This document shows, one piece after another, positions 35,480 to 48,616 of a stretch of DNA of 64,000 nt. Location of the stretch: the NCBI GenBank assembly GCA_032629725.1, contig JAFEVB010000022.1:868001-932000 (forward strand), written 5' to 3'. The notes under the pieces are model-generated. The model made no database searches. It had not been told where the DNA came from and saw only the letters and a list, made by a program, of their open reading frames with translations. Both the position numbers and the translations under genes were made by a program. The first letter of the stretch is position 1. Every line of letters begins with the position of its first letter. Source of the DNA: Gremmenia infestans. Lineage: Eukaryota; Ascomycota; Leotiomycetes; Helotiales; Hamatocanthoscyphaceae.

Positions 35480-38087
35480 TTCGTGGCTGGAGTTGCAAGG
35501 CAGTTCCGCTGGATGTAATGAAACTCTGCTTTTGGACTTTGTGCGGGGCGTCGTGGGTGTTTATGGGCCCCAAGTGGCAGGTTACAATGGCAAAAGTTTG
35601 CGAGAACAGATGGAAATGCTTGGTCTCTTGTATCTGAAAAGGGCCGGTGCGTGATAAAGGATATGCTGAGCTTCTCGCAAATATCCTAGCAATGAGTTGC
35701 TTATTCGCGCTCCTGAGTGTATAATTCAATCCGGAGATATTCTGTCCTGAAGAGTGACGAGAAGTTCTCGTCGCCGCTTGTGGTGTCGTAATGCTTCGCG
35801 AGGAGCGTTCTGCAGTCAGTGAGACCAAAAGACTCTCCTTGAAGAACACTGAAGGCTTCTGGAAGGATGTTCTATCGAACTTCTTTCGCCGGGTGACAGT
35901 TCATCTGAAGTAACTATTATTAAACTTTGGCCTGGGAGATGGAGCAAGCGGGACGAGTTTGTCTTTTCCTGCGGTTCGTGCAGTATCAGAGAGTTTGGGA
36001 CGAACCTATTGCATGTAGCCGTCTTGCAGTAATGTGCCTCCTTCCTCACAAAAGTCGTAATAGAACCGCAGGAACGGACAGTGAGATGCGTGGTTCCAGG
36101 GTCCAGTACCCTTGAAGTGATGCAGAGGCTCTGAGGCTTCTGCGGTCCTGGCGCCTTCTTTGTCGTATGATGTGTCAAGACTCTGTTGGGCGATGCACTT
36201 TTTGGAGATACTGTCGCTACGCAGAGGTGAGATGGTCTTTGTTTTGAAACTTTGGATTGTAAGAAAGGAATTTTCGTTGAGCTTTATGTATTCGGGGTGG
36301 TAATCTCTCACAAAGGAAAATTGATGAATTGGGCGATTTTGGTGAAAGGGGGGGGGGTCTGCTTTCGGCCCACCACTGCTCCCGTACACAATTAATTCAC
36401 GAACGCGGCACGCATATACAGACTGACCACCTTCCGCAGAGCGCGTTCAAACTATCGTCACGAGCCGTATGATGCATTTGTTACGATTTCACTATGGTCC
36501 GAAGCTTGAGGTTGACAAGGGTCACGCCAGACTTTCTCCGTACACTACTCTTACTATTTCGAATGGTAGACTACGGACCCAGTACCAAAGTATCTCCATA
36601 ATTTGATCCAAACGAGCAAGACAACACTATAAAATAGTTCCTTTCGAGGCTACGGGTGACTGAATACAAACAGCAAGGCTGTTCTCTCCAACTGGGATCC
36701 ACAGTTCAACTTCCAGCTTCTCCACCAGTTCGCGCACATGCACCGGTTCGCTGCTGCTAATTACTAGGGCCTCCCTGTCGAACACTCTCGATCCCATCTA
36801 GGAACGCGTCCAGCGTTACACAGATCAGCTGAGCGGCTGTTCGTGGCATGGGAATGTAGCTACTATGCTATCCCCCTTTCGGTTTTATAATAGCGGCATA
36901 TGCAAGAGTGAATGCTGGAAGCGCGCAGACAGGCTTGAGATGCAAGTACCATAGTCTCTTTCTCTCAAATTTGCTTCTCTTGAGTTGGACATGTGCGATG
37001 CCATGTGGTAGACCCCATTTACGGCATTATACATGCTGAGGCCAGGCGAACGCGTGCTCCTCGGGCGGCTGCAGTAGTGTGCCAACGCTTACCAAATTTC
37101 TTGAGACTGTTTGAACGTCGGTTTCACAGGGATGAGGAGGTTCATCGCGCACCATGAAGACTGGATGCCTTTTAAAGTGAAGATGGAGTTTAGACACCAG
37201 GAGACTCCCGGGCTGAGGAGTCTCGGTCAGATTTGTACATCGAGGCAAGAAACTTTGGTACAAGTTGGTTCTGAATGCTGACTTTCACTTAATCTTCAGA
37301 TTCGTGCTCTGCTGATACTTTTGCGCTGGCACAAAAAAGCATTATGCTTATGCGGTAGCTCAAGCACCAATAAGTTTTCACATCAAGCGAAGGGGCAGTA
37401 CAACGGCACAGAGGGCGTATTGCTCCCGCGAGAAAAAGAAGCCGACGCATTGACACTGGAGGGAGTGAGGGTGATTGTCGCTTCCTTGCTGCCGCATAAA
37501 TAGCCTTGATATGTATCAATCATACTTGAGGCTGTGAAAAGTGGCATTCCATGATCAAGCGTTCAATAACAAGTTCTTTGCGTGCGGAAACTGGAGGTGG
37601 CATATTCACGATTTCGCTTGCGGTCAGGCTGGCAGCATTTCTTGTGGTGGCAAGCAAATAAGAGGAATGCAGCTTCGCTTCGGTTGCTCCAGAATGCTCA
37701 TCAACACCAGATATTTACTCGCACAGCATGCGATGGTCATGTTGGGGTCATTGATTATTGTTAATACACGCTTCTCATTATTTTCCATGCAAGAAACGCC
37801 TGTCTATCTCGCTTGACGTCTAAATAAACCATGCATGCATCTACTCGTAATGAAGTCCAGAAAACCAAACCATGCCCGTGAACTCCGGATTGCCCGTAGG
37901 CTTCATTTTTAGACGTGACCTAAGGAAGTGAAGAACAATAAGTTGAATGGTATACAAGCAGGAAAGCTGTCAAGGAGCTTCCAAGCTCCAGGAGGGGTCG
38001 TTTTCAACATTCTCTGTGTGGCAGAGAAATTTTATGCGCGATAGGATTTCCGAATCGACTATCTAAATATTTATGTGTATCGCGACA
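35480..38087. other. Long intergenic region upstream of the HMG-box gene
   Basis: 2.6 kb without a recognised gene, the longest such stretch in the window. It must contain the HMG-gene promoter and perhaps a long leader with several small upstream frames (for example minus 36006-36389). A run of nine or ten G occurs near 36349-36358. No repeat, tRNA or transposon remnant seen. Confidence 0.5.
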
Positions 38088-40949
38088 TCAAGGAGCGATG
38101 GCTTGACCGTTCGGCTTAGCCCGATCTGGTTCTGAAGACTTTACTGGTGGAGTAAGGTTTTGCATCTGATGACTTGGCGACAACGGGGCAACAGGAGGCA
38201 GCATTGAAGGTGTAGTTGAGCCTATACTTCCATTCGAAGCCGATCTAGGAGGAGAATGCTTCGTTGGCGAAAGTCCTGTCACGGCTGGAGGTAAAGGAGA
38301 AGGATGATCAGGATTGGCGTATTGTTGACGTGGTAATGCCTGAGCCGGTGAAGATGGTACTCCGTGTGGTGGTGATGCCTTTGGAGGTTTCCAAGTGTGC
38401 ATACTTGGACCATTGGTTAAGACTGGGCTACTAGAGGCAGGGAAACCCGAGCTTGGATTGATTTTGGTAGTCGGAGTTAGGACTGGGGCCCCGGCAAGAG
38501 GAGATGAAAGATTTATGGAACTGCGACGGGGGCCATTATCGCTAGATTCGGGAAGATGCCCACCCGCTCCATTGGAGGGGGTTGGTGGGCCGTAAGGGTT
38601 TATCGAGAATGAGGGGGATCCCTGCAAGTAATGCGTGGAAGATGGTTGTTGACTTTGCACGCCGTTCCTGTGGGATGTGCCTTTACCGTTTACGAAATCA
38701 TAGGCCAGTGGTGGTGGTGGTAGATTCATTGGGCTGTTTGGCTGCGGCGAAGAGAAGGCGTGGGCACTGGATGGTCGCGAAGCGCTATACTGAGGTGTCG
38801 CTATACTTCCACTATTTGTGTAAGAAGGATATGCCACCCTGGATGCCCCTTGAGTAAGGGATGCCTTTGACATTGTAGGGCTTTGGCTTGCGCGCTGGGG
38901 AGACGCTTGATGCCCATTTGCATGATTGTTTGTTGCTGTTGTAGAGCTTTTGGGCGATGCGTGGTGAGGACTTTGGAGTGATGGCAGGTGACCAGGTTGC
39001 CAGGTTGCCATTTGTGGCGTACCCTTCTGTGTAAGACGAATTTGCGGCTTCGGGGTGGCCTGCGCCGCATTTTGAGAATCTAGATGGCTCTCAGTACCTC
39101 TATCAACCGATGAGTCGACGGCAACGGCCGGTGTACTGCCTTGTCTAGGAGCCAATGGCGAAGACGAGGATCCTGGTCGGTTAAGCTTGATCTTGATTGA
39201 CGGCTGGGTTTTGGCTCTTTCTTTGTCCTCTGCACGACGTCGGCAGGTTGTACAAATGAAGTGGAAATCTTCTCTGTCAGCTTCTGCCTGACTAACTCCA
39301 ACACACTTGCTATGTTGCCAGATATTGCACTCATCGCATGCAATACTATGAGTGCCATCGTCAATTTGTCCATACGCACCGCAGATACAGTCAAAGATCC
39401 AGTCCTCTGACTCCGCGAGTTCTTCCAGGGCCTGCTTCTTCCTCTCTATCTCGGCCTTGAGGTGACGTTCAGAAAGGCGACCAGCTGCTGAGTCAAATTT
39501 CTTACTGTCTTCGGACAGATTGGCCAGCTCCTCCTCATGTAGAATTCGGCGAGCCTCTCGCTCCTTTAATCTTTGCTCGCGAGTCATCATACGAGACTCC
39601 CGCTCCTTCTCCAGCTTAGACCACTTTTCTTGCTCCTTCTTAGCCATTGTCAACTCGGCCTGTCGCTTCCGCTCTGTCTCGCGGGCTTCTTCGTCCTGTT
39701 TCTGCTGTTCCATTTTACCTGCTATTCTGCTCGACCTCTTGGCCGATGCTAGTTTCTCAAGGTTGAGTAGTTCACGCTCTTTTTGCGCCTCTTTGCGTTT
39801 GCGCGCCTCCTCTTGTTTCTCCAAAAGTGGCAATAGGTCGTCCACAATCCGCTTGCGTAGAATTTTCTCATTTGGATCCTTACTCTTCTCAATCGAAGAA
39901 AGAAAGGCGTTGAAATCGTCCAAGGTGACGGCAACACACTCCCATATCATCCCACCAAGCCCGTCATCTTCTACCTTGTTCTCGGCAATTTGGTCTTCAT
40001 CGACCTCATCTGCGGGCTCAGCTTCACTCTCAACAGCCTCAGAAACTCTTCTGCGTTTGCTAGCTCTGGCTGCTGCCTTGGCCTTCTTAGAATTCTTCTT
40101 AGGTTTCGCAGCAGGAGGTGGAGGTGGTGGAGGGGGGTCGGTGCGGCGGTATAATCGATTGTCATCAAGGACGATGTACGTGCGATCATCCGAGTCCCAT
40201 CCAAAAGGTTCAATGCGCTGTGGCAACACTATTAGCTGCGGCACATGGCGGATTTTAGCTATTAACCTACCCAAATTGTCTGCTCAGAATCCTTCTGTTC
40301 CTCCATTTTCTCTCGGATACGGTCCGGATTTCCCATTGTCCATTGAGTGAGTTGTTGTAAAACTCGGATCTGAGGTCATAATCTGTCAGTGGGACCTTGA
40401 ATTCGGGGTTCAATTGGCACTATACCTTTGTAAAAGTATCAAAGCCATTAAAGTTTGCAGGATCCTCCTCCTCGCCAAATGGGTTACGGAGAGGGGCTTT
40501 GGCTAGATACTGTCTTCGTGTGTATTCATCAAATATCTCAGGACTGTTCATGTTAGCTATAGAACGATATACAACGGAGAAAGGGTCGAGGGAGACCGAC
40601 GTGAGACCTCTATGTGAAGAGACGAATTTAAGGAGTGCTAGGCCAATATCGGGGAGGATTGTTGAGTTGGGCTTGAGGCATTCCATCTCTAGATCCTGCA
40701 ATAACAGTATTAGTATATGAACCTGGTAGACTTGGCAATGAAGTGCCTGGGTAGTTCATGAAGCGGTTCGAGGAGTGATACCTCGATGTCCAAGTTCTCG
40801 TCGATTTTTACGGCCCTTCCAAAGGTGAAAATATATTGTGCAAGGTTTGCAAACTCCCACGTATTTCTGATGCGATCAAGCATACTTCGTTCCTTTGGAG
40901 GCTCGACATCCTCCATCTCTTGCCGGCCCCGCTTCCTGGACGACACCAT
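38088..40949 (-). CDS. PHD-finger chromatin protein with WHIM/DDT-like N-terminus
   Basis: Four exons: 40782-40949, 40426-40695, 40271-40369 and 38088-40217, giving 888 aa, all joins phase 0. The N-terminus (WEFANLAQYIFTFGRAVKID, then IGLALLKFVSSHRGLT and FDEYTRRQYLAKA) resembles the helical WHIM/DDT module of remodeller subunits. RIEPFGWDSDDRTYIVLDDN is a strip also common there. A polyproline run and Lys/Ala-rich segment follow, then a long charged coiled coil (about 310-440). The PHD finger is at about 452-505 with all C4-H-C3 ligands visible (CIC, CDEC, WQHSKC, CTTC). The last 370 residues are Pro/Ser-rich and disordered. It probably reads histone tails in a complex like RSF1 or a histone deacetylase complex; the exact complex is unknown. 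The ATG at 40949 is preferred, although the frame stays open upstream to 41186. Confidence 0.82.
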
Positions 40950-41911
40950 GGTGATGGCCTCGCGGTGCGCAGCGGCGTACGTCGTGTCGCGATGCCGAGG
41001 CGCTATAGCGGGCGTGTGATGGCTTTCTGTTCGGTATTGTATGCGGCAACAGCTCGAGTCCTTCTGAGCAAGAGCACGGAAGCCAGAGTCAAAGTTGTGC
41101 GGATATTTGGGGTGAAGTGGACTTCCGATAAAAGCAGTTCGCGTTGGATCGACTTTGAAGCGACCGCGTCGTGATAAGTCACGCACGTGATGAGTGTGAA
41201 TTGGATTGGGGCCAGATGATTGCAGGGATTACTTGAGCATTAATTATCCTCCGGTTTGGTAAGTTACGGTAAGGTAAGGAAGGTAAGGCGGAAAACACTG
41301 CAGTACTGTGCAGTGAGATTAATCGATAATTAAGACGTTATCATTTGCCAATAAAGTAAATCCCTTACGGGTACGGTATTTACATCTCAACAGCGTTTAT
41401 GAAGTTTTGTTATTTCCCCTTTTATTATTTTTACCAAAAGACACGCCCCCAACGGCACCTGCAAGTTTGGCTTTTCCTTTTATAGTATGTTGCTCCACTT
41501 CTCTAGTCCCGAAGTATATCTAGGTGCTGTATCTCCTGGTAAAACGGGATCGACCCCTGGTACTCCGGAGTAGGCAGACTGGGCGGATCTCGAATCTGCC
41601 TTGCCTTGTCCAATTCGAGACGAGACGTCGACATCTGTTACAGAATTTCCAACGACAATCGCCACGTCTGAAAGCCATTCTTTTTGCGACAAACTGCCAG
41701 TAACTCAGCCCAAGCTCCGCGCTGAGCAGCAAGTTAAGTCTCGCTGATTCGAATCACGATGCGCTCTTTCACAATGTTTACGACTTGACGATTCCTTTTC
41801 GACGCGCGCCTTCTTCGACTTACGAATCCGATAACTCTTCCTATACGATAATTCTAGAACACACACGTACGACGATAATATAAGGACCTTTGGTTCACTG
41901 GCATTGCCACA
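40950..41911. promoter_or_regulatory. Divergent promoter between the PHD gene and CCH1
   Basis: 962 bp between oppositely oriented starts. The frame of the PHD gene stays open to 41186, so a longer N-terminus is possible. The region near 41250-41290 has a GGTAAGTTACGGTAAGG-like repetition of GGTAAG units. No defined factor site could be named. Confidence 0.45.
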
Positions 41912-44900
41912 ATGCCTCCTCAAGGCTCACAAGAGCCTGCAAACCCATCTACCCCTCCCCAGTCAATACCTTTACGAGATCTCGCCCGCCCGCCGGATTC
42001 AGTAGACCTGGGAGATGGCCGGAGGCAACACAATCGGGGGAGGAGTCTTTTGGGCGGCGGCTCACGTCCTACAAGTGTTCAGAACAGCGGTCGATATGAG
42101 AGACTAGGCAATACGTCTCCCAGTCCTACTACTAGAGCCACCTATCGCGCTGGTGGTGTACCTCCGCTAGACATGAACGCAGATAGACTTGCCCGACCCT
42201 TTGAAGAAATTGAAACTCCTACATCTCCAGTTGGAAATCCTGCAGATTTTCAAGCCGCGATGGGCTTTGCGGGCCTCCTTGTGCCAGACATCAGCGTATC
42301 TCATGCTCCCCAAAGGTCGGATTCTCCATATGGATCTAGAGATTTTGATGGAGTGTCTCCTTATGGTGATCCTGGTGATGACCATAGGGGATACTTTGCA
42401 TCAGAGTCAGATAGTATACCTCTGACCGACCCAAATCACCTACAACCAGTCAGCGGAACAGAAGCTTACTCTTCTGGAGGCCAACGAAATGATAGATCCG
42501 GAAGCTTTCATAGCGTTAATTTTGATACGCCGGGACCCTCGAGATATAGGAGCTCTAGACTTGGAGACGAGCTTGGAGAGTCAGAAAATGGACTCTCACC
42601 TCATGGCGGCCGTTCGAGATCCCATAGCTATGGTGCCTCATTAAGCCCTGATGGACGGACGAGATCCCGGTCACCATCAACTACTTCCGGTGCTTTTATC
42701 AGAGCAGGCTCACAAATTGTAAGAGCCATGTCGCAGCGTGTTGTCAACATCAGCGGTGAAGCAGAGTTCATTGAAGACATGAGTGCTCGTCGGGAAGCAC
42801 GCCGAGAGAGGCAGGCATCAAGACAGCCTAGTCTCCATAGCTTGTCAAGTCTTAGTGACGAATCTGAGTCCAGATTCCAGCCGAAGCATAAGGCAGATCC
42901 ATTAGGCGCAGGACCAAATCACAGCGCCAACCTCCCGACAGCACCAGTTGAAAAGACCATGCGATTTTTAGGAGGACCTCATCCAGAATCGTCTTGGGAA
43001 GAAGAGAACCCAGAAAACCCACCAAATCCTCTCAAGGGCAAGTCACTGCGATTTTTCTCTCCTGAGAGCCGAGTGAGGAACAAATTATGTGACTTACTAG
43101 TATATCCACTGACGGAACCCATTATTTTGATTCTCATCATGGTTCAGACCATTGTCCTTGCCGTCGACTCGTCGAGAAATGTCTTTGAACACCCTCGAAA
43201 CAAGAAATGGGGCTCAAGTTGGATCGACAATGCGTTATTTGTGCTGTTCATCATCTTCACATTAGAACTTGCGGCTCGCATTATTGTCTCTGGATTTATC
43301 ATGAATGCGCCGGAGTACAGCACAATCGCCCATAGGCGAGGTGTGAGGGCTGTGATTGTGGACAAATATCGTCAGGTCTTCGCACCCCAACGACAGTCAT
43401 CTATCCGAGAGTCTCGGCCTTCACCTGCTGTCAGTGCTCCTACCGTACTTCGCTCTTTCACCCAAATGCAGTCAGAACAGATTCGAACCGTGGAGCAGGC
43501 CCAACGTCTTCAATTAGCCAGGCGTGCATTCCTACGACATGGCTTCAATCGACTAGATTTTGTGGCGGTTGTAGCATTCTGGATCGCTTTTATTCTTTCA
43601 ATTTCTCAGGTAGAGCATCACCAGCACCTGTATCTTTTCCGGATGTTGAGTTGCTTGCGAATCCTACGACTTCTAGCTCTTACCAATGGCACTGCTGTAT
43701 GTTCCAGAATTATTCTCTAATTTCTACAGCTGACAGGTATTAGATCATCCTTAGAAGTCTGAAAAAGGCAGCACCCTTGCTGGTCAATGTGTCGTTCCTC
43801 ATTGGCTTCTTCTGGCTCCTATTTGCTATCATTGGCGTACAGAGCTTCAAATCTAGTTTTGATCGCCAGTGTGTTTGGGTCGACCCAACCGATCCTTTCA
43901 ACACGACCGGCTCGGCATATATCCAAGTCTCACAATATTGTGGAGGTCAATTCAACATTGATAACGGAACTCATGATTCCTGGAGATATGGCCCTATAGA
44001 TAGCCGAAACTCCGTTCACGATCTCAAACTTGGTACAAGTTCTAAAGGTTATTTGTGCCCAAGGGGCTCATACTGCCTTCAGCTTAGGCCCGACCAACTC
44101 CCATATAACGGGACGGTCACCTTTGATAATATTTTCCAGTCGTTGGAGTTGGTCTTTGTTGTAATGACAGCAAATACATTTACAGATCTTATGTATTACG
44201 CCACCGACTCAGACTATCTGGCGGCTGCGCTGTTCTTTGCTGGTGGGATCATGATAATGATGTTGTGGCTTCTCAACTTGTTGATTGCAGTCATCACGTC
44301 TTCTTTTCAGGTTATACGGGAAGAGGGTAAAGCTTCTGCGTTTGCTGCTCACGTAAAGAATATGCTACCAGCTCAGGACGCCCCATTACCACGACGTCTT
44401 TCATCCTTGAAGGTTTTATTTGATAAGACTTATTGGTTCTGGATTATCGTGATTTCTTTTGATCTTACGTGCCAAGCATTGCGCTCTGCTCGCATGTCGC
44501 CTTCTCGCGGAAAATTTATCGACGACACTGAAGTTGTTGTGACACTAATCCTCTTGGTTGAAATAGTCATTCGATTCGCCGTTGACTGGCGAGGTTTTAC
44601 AAGGGATAGGATAAATTGGATCGACCTGGGACTCGCTATCGTCACATCAGTCATCTTAATACCCCCAATTCGCAACTCTGGACAGCCTTATGCTTGGCTC
44701 ACGGTTTTTCAGATACTCAGGATTTACCGCGTTATTATAGCAGTTCCTGTCACCCGCTCGCTGATCAGTCTTGTCCTTGGAAACGCTACCGGTATAGGCA
44801 ATCTTATGCTATTCGTCTTTTTGATAACTTTCCTCATTTCTATATTCGCCGTACAATTGTTTCGCGGCGAGATACCGGCGGAGGATGCGTACGGAAACGT

Positions 44901-47900
44901 CATACGAACTCCGTTCTTCACCATATATAATGCCTTTCTCGGCATGTATCAGATTTTGTCAAGCGAGAATTGGACGAACATTCTTTATACTGTCACTTCC
45001 TACGAAGATTCCCGCAACATGGCATGGGTTGGTTCCGTATTCTTTATTGGATGGTTCATCCTCGCGAACTTCATCCTGGTAAATATGTTCATAGCTGTCA
45101 TCCAGGAAAATTTCGATGTCTCCGAAGATGAAAAACGAATGCATCAGGTCAAAGCTTTTCTAAGCAGGAGGGAACTAGGCAGCTCTTCTAACAACTTGTC
45201 GTTATCTGCAATATTCCGCTTTGGTCGTTCTAGGGCTACCAAGGACCCTTTAGACTATGGTCCCGCAACGATGGAAATGCTCTTGAAAGACGCTGTGGTG
45301 AAGGATTTCCTCGACGACGAGATTGGCCCCCCACAGCCAGTTACAGCGAATGCAGCAACCCCTCCTACCGACTTTCCTGTTGTCATTCTCCCAGGCATAT
45401 TATCACGCACCTGGGGCAAGATCAAAGGAAGCATTTGGGGTCGAGAGCCGAATCCATTCTATTCGAATATACAGTTGTCAAACCGCCCCGACGAGACAAT
45501 TGATGCTAGCACTATGGCTAAGGAAGCTGTTTCGGCAACATCGCAACGAAAAAAGGCCCAACGAGAATATTTGGTGCGACACCCGAATTACAACAACGCC
45601 ATGTTTATATTCAGACCTAGGAATCCAATTCGGAAGTTTTGTCAAAGAATCGTTGGGCCTGGTCGTGGGGGTGAACGAATCGATGGCCTGGAGCCGAACA
45701 GGGCCGTCTGGTATGTTTTCTCCGCCTTCATATACGCAGCCATTGTCGCCATGGTTTTACTTGCTTGCATCACCACCCCACTCTACCAACGAGAATATTT
45801 CTTGAAGCATAAATTCAGTGTTAAAAACTGGTTCGTCTGGACTGATATGGCCTTCACTATCATTTTTACAGTCGAGGCCCTTATCAAGATAGTTGCAGAC
45901 GGTTTCTTTTGGACCCCGAATGCATACTTTAGAAGCACCTGGGGTTTGATTGATGGGGTTGTCTTGATTACGTTTTGGATCAGTGTCATCACCTCATTAA
46001 CGAACGATGGTGCCGTATCGAGAGCAGTGGGAGCAGTCAAAGCCCTACGTGCACTGAGATTACTCAACGTCAGCGATAGCGCCAGGGACACATTCCATTC
46101 CTTGATAATCGTTGGTGGATGGAAGGTCATTTCGGTAAGGCGCGCCTAGGCTTCTCAATTTATGATTTTGCTAACTCTATTCAAAGGCTGGCTTTGTCTC
46201 GATATCCCTGCTGATCCCATTTGCCATTTATGGTTTGAATCTTTTCAATGGGAAAATGCAAGCATGCAATGACTCCAACGCTCCAAACATCCTCTCGGAC
46301 TGTTTTGGGGAGTGGAATGCCACGCCCGCCAGCAACTCATGGCCATTACTAGCCCCTAGGGTTGTGTCAAATTCGTACTTTGACTTTGATAATTTTGGGG
46401 GCTCTCTATTGATCCTTTTTCAAATCGTCTCACAAGAAGGATGGGTAGACGTGATGTGGGCTGCTCAGTCAATCACAGGCCGGGGATTTCAGCCTCAGAA
46501 TTACGCATCTCAAGGCAATGCCGTCTTCTTTGTCATCTTCAACCTTCTCGCCACAGTCTTCGTTCTCACTTTATTCATTTCTGTCTTCATGCGAAATTAC
46601 ACAGAGCAGACAGGGGTGGCGTTTCTTACTGCAGACCAACGTTCCTGGCTAGAATTACGCAAACTTCTCAGACAAGTATCACCGTCGAAACGGCCGTCGA
46701 GCACGGGTGGTACCAAAATGAAAGCCTGGTGCTATAAAAGAGCTGTTAGGAAACATGGTCGATGGCAACAAGCGATGACGATAGTTCTCGTTCTTCACCT
46801 TATTTTGTTGCTGGTAGAATATTACCCAGAGCCAGAATGGTGGGACAGGAGCAGAGACTACATATTCATTGCTTTTACAATGTTTTACCTGGCAAATGTC
46901 ATCGTAAGGATCATTGGACTTAGCTGGGCAAGATTTCGGCGCAGCTCATGGGATCTGTTCTCACTCTTCGCTGTCTCCGGAACACTCATCTCTTCAATCC
47001 TAGTCTTGACTAAAGAGACATCCCTTGTTTACATTCAACTCCACAAGATGTTCTTGGTATCAATTGTCCTCCTTCTAATACCACGCAATGATGCATTGGA
47101 TCAACTTTTCAAGACAGCGGCAGCTAGTTTGGCAGTTATTGGCAATCTTCTCGCCACCTGGTTTGTGTTCTTCCTGGTCTTCGCCATCGCCATGACACAA
47201 ACTTTTGGACTTACGCGTTTCGGAAACGAAGAAAATAACAACATTAACTTCAGAACAGTGCCTAAGGCTCTAATCTTACTATTTCGGATGAGTTGTGGTG
47301 AAGGCTGGAACCAGATCATGTCAGATTATGCCTCCATTCAACCACCACTTTGCGTCATCGGCGAGGACTTCTTCAGAAGTGATTGTGGCAGCGAATCGTG
47401 GGCTAGAGCTCTCTTCATTCTCTGGAATATTCTTAGCATGTATATCTTCACCAGCTTGTTCGTGTCACTCATATATGAGAGCTTCAGTTACGTATACCAA
47501 CATTCGAGCGGGCTCGGGAGAGTGAGCAGAGAAGAGATTCGACGTTTCAAACAGGCATGGGCGATATTGGACCCTGATGGAACTGGTTTCATTACCAAAG
47601 AAGCCTTTCCTCGCCTTCTAGGCGAGCTTTCTGGTGTCTTCGAAATGCGAATATACAGCCATGAAAACTCGGTGCGCAGGATTTTGGAAGACATACAATC
47701 ACAGCCAACCAGTGGCAGAATCAACTCAATGACAACACCTAGTGGGGCTAGTGGCGTGGACTTGAAAGCTTTGAACAAGAGACTGGCCGAAATTGACCCA
47801 AAACAGGTCAGACTCTCGAGAGCTCGGTACAATCTTTTCTTCGAAGAAGTCATGGTCTCTGCCGATGTTGACCGAGGAATATCGTTTACAACCGTCCTCA

Positions 47901-48616
47901 TGATCTTAGCCCATTATAACGTTATCAGCGATAACAAGAGTCTAAAGTAAGTCTAGTTCTAAGTTTGTTGGGGCAATCTAATGTTTTTATAGGCTTGAAG
48001 AATTTTTACGTCGCCGGGCACGCTTACAGCGAGTAGAGGAAGAGGTCCGCAGGCGCATTGTCCTCGGCTTCTTCGACACTATGTGAGTGACAAAGCCACG
48101 AGTCTTGTCATATACTAACTATTGAAAAGGTACTGGTCTAGGAGATTCAGAAAGCATATTGAGAAGAAGCGATCTGGCCGCATGACAGATATACCGCAAC
48201 TTGGTCCAGAGGTCTATGTCGATGATGAGGACGACATTGGAAAACAACCGAGGAAGACAGTATCACCTCTATTGTCGCCAATGGATATCAGCGGCCCTCG
48301 CAGTTCCTTCATCACCCATGGACTTGATGCTGTTGGCCCAGCACCACAGCCGCCACCTAACTTTTACGGCGGCCCCTCTTCGCCCAGCAGAATACCTCCA
48401 CAGCTCTCACCCCACCGAGCAACGAATTCGGCTTTCAGCTTGGAGGGCGGAGATCCTGCTGGCGGAGCATCTGCGGGGAGCAGCAGGCGCGGCAGCAATG
48501 TCAGTGCCGAAAACGTGCTCGAAGTTCTTGATAATTCGGCTTGGGGGGAGAGTATCAGGCGCAGTTTCACAATGAGACGACCACAAGCAGACCGTAGGGG
48601 AGCAGGTTCTCAATAG
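41912..48616 (+). CDS. CCH1: Cch1, high-affinity calcium channel alpha subunit
   Basis: Five exons: 41912-43696, 43744-46134, 46187-47946, 47993-48082 and 48130-48616, giving 2170 aa; introns of 45-52 bp. Cch1 is the pore of the fungal plasma-membrane calcium influx system, working with Mid1. It has four six-segment repeats preceded by a disordered Ser/Arg-rich N-terminus of about 370 residues. S4-like arginine strips include LRILRLLAL, ILRIYRVI and KALRALRLLNVS. The four pore positions read N739 (TANTFTD), E1003 (SSENW), E1476 (SQEGW) and E1764 (CGEGW), so N/E/E/E. After repeat IV an EF-hand-like loop, DPDGTGFITKEAF, lies near residues 1855-1870. The C-terminus is basic, then Pro/Ser/Gly-rich. 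The size is normal for filamentous fungi, and no frame break is seen. Confidence 0.96.

Noticed and set aside
39520..40350. 276-aa plus-strand frame
   Set aside because: Antisense shadow of the charged coiled coil in the PHD gene; Ser/Arg/Phe-rich mirror composition.
45323..45805. 160-aa frame inside CCH1
   Set aside because: Alternative-frame shadow of an unbroken Cch1 exon.
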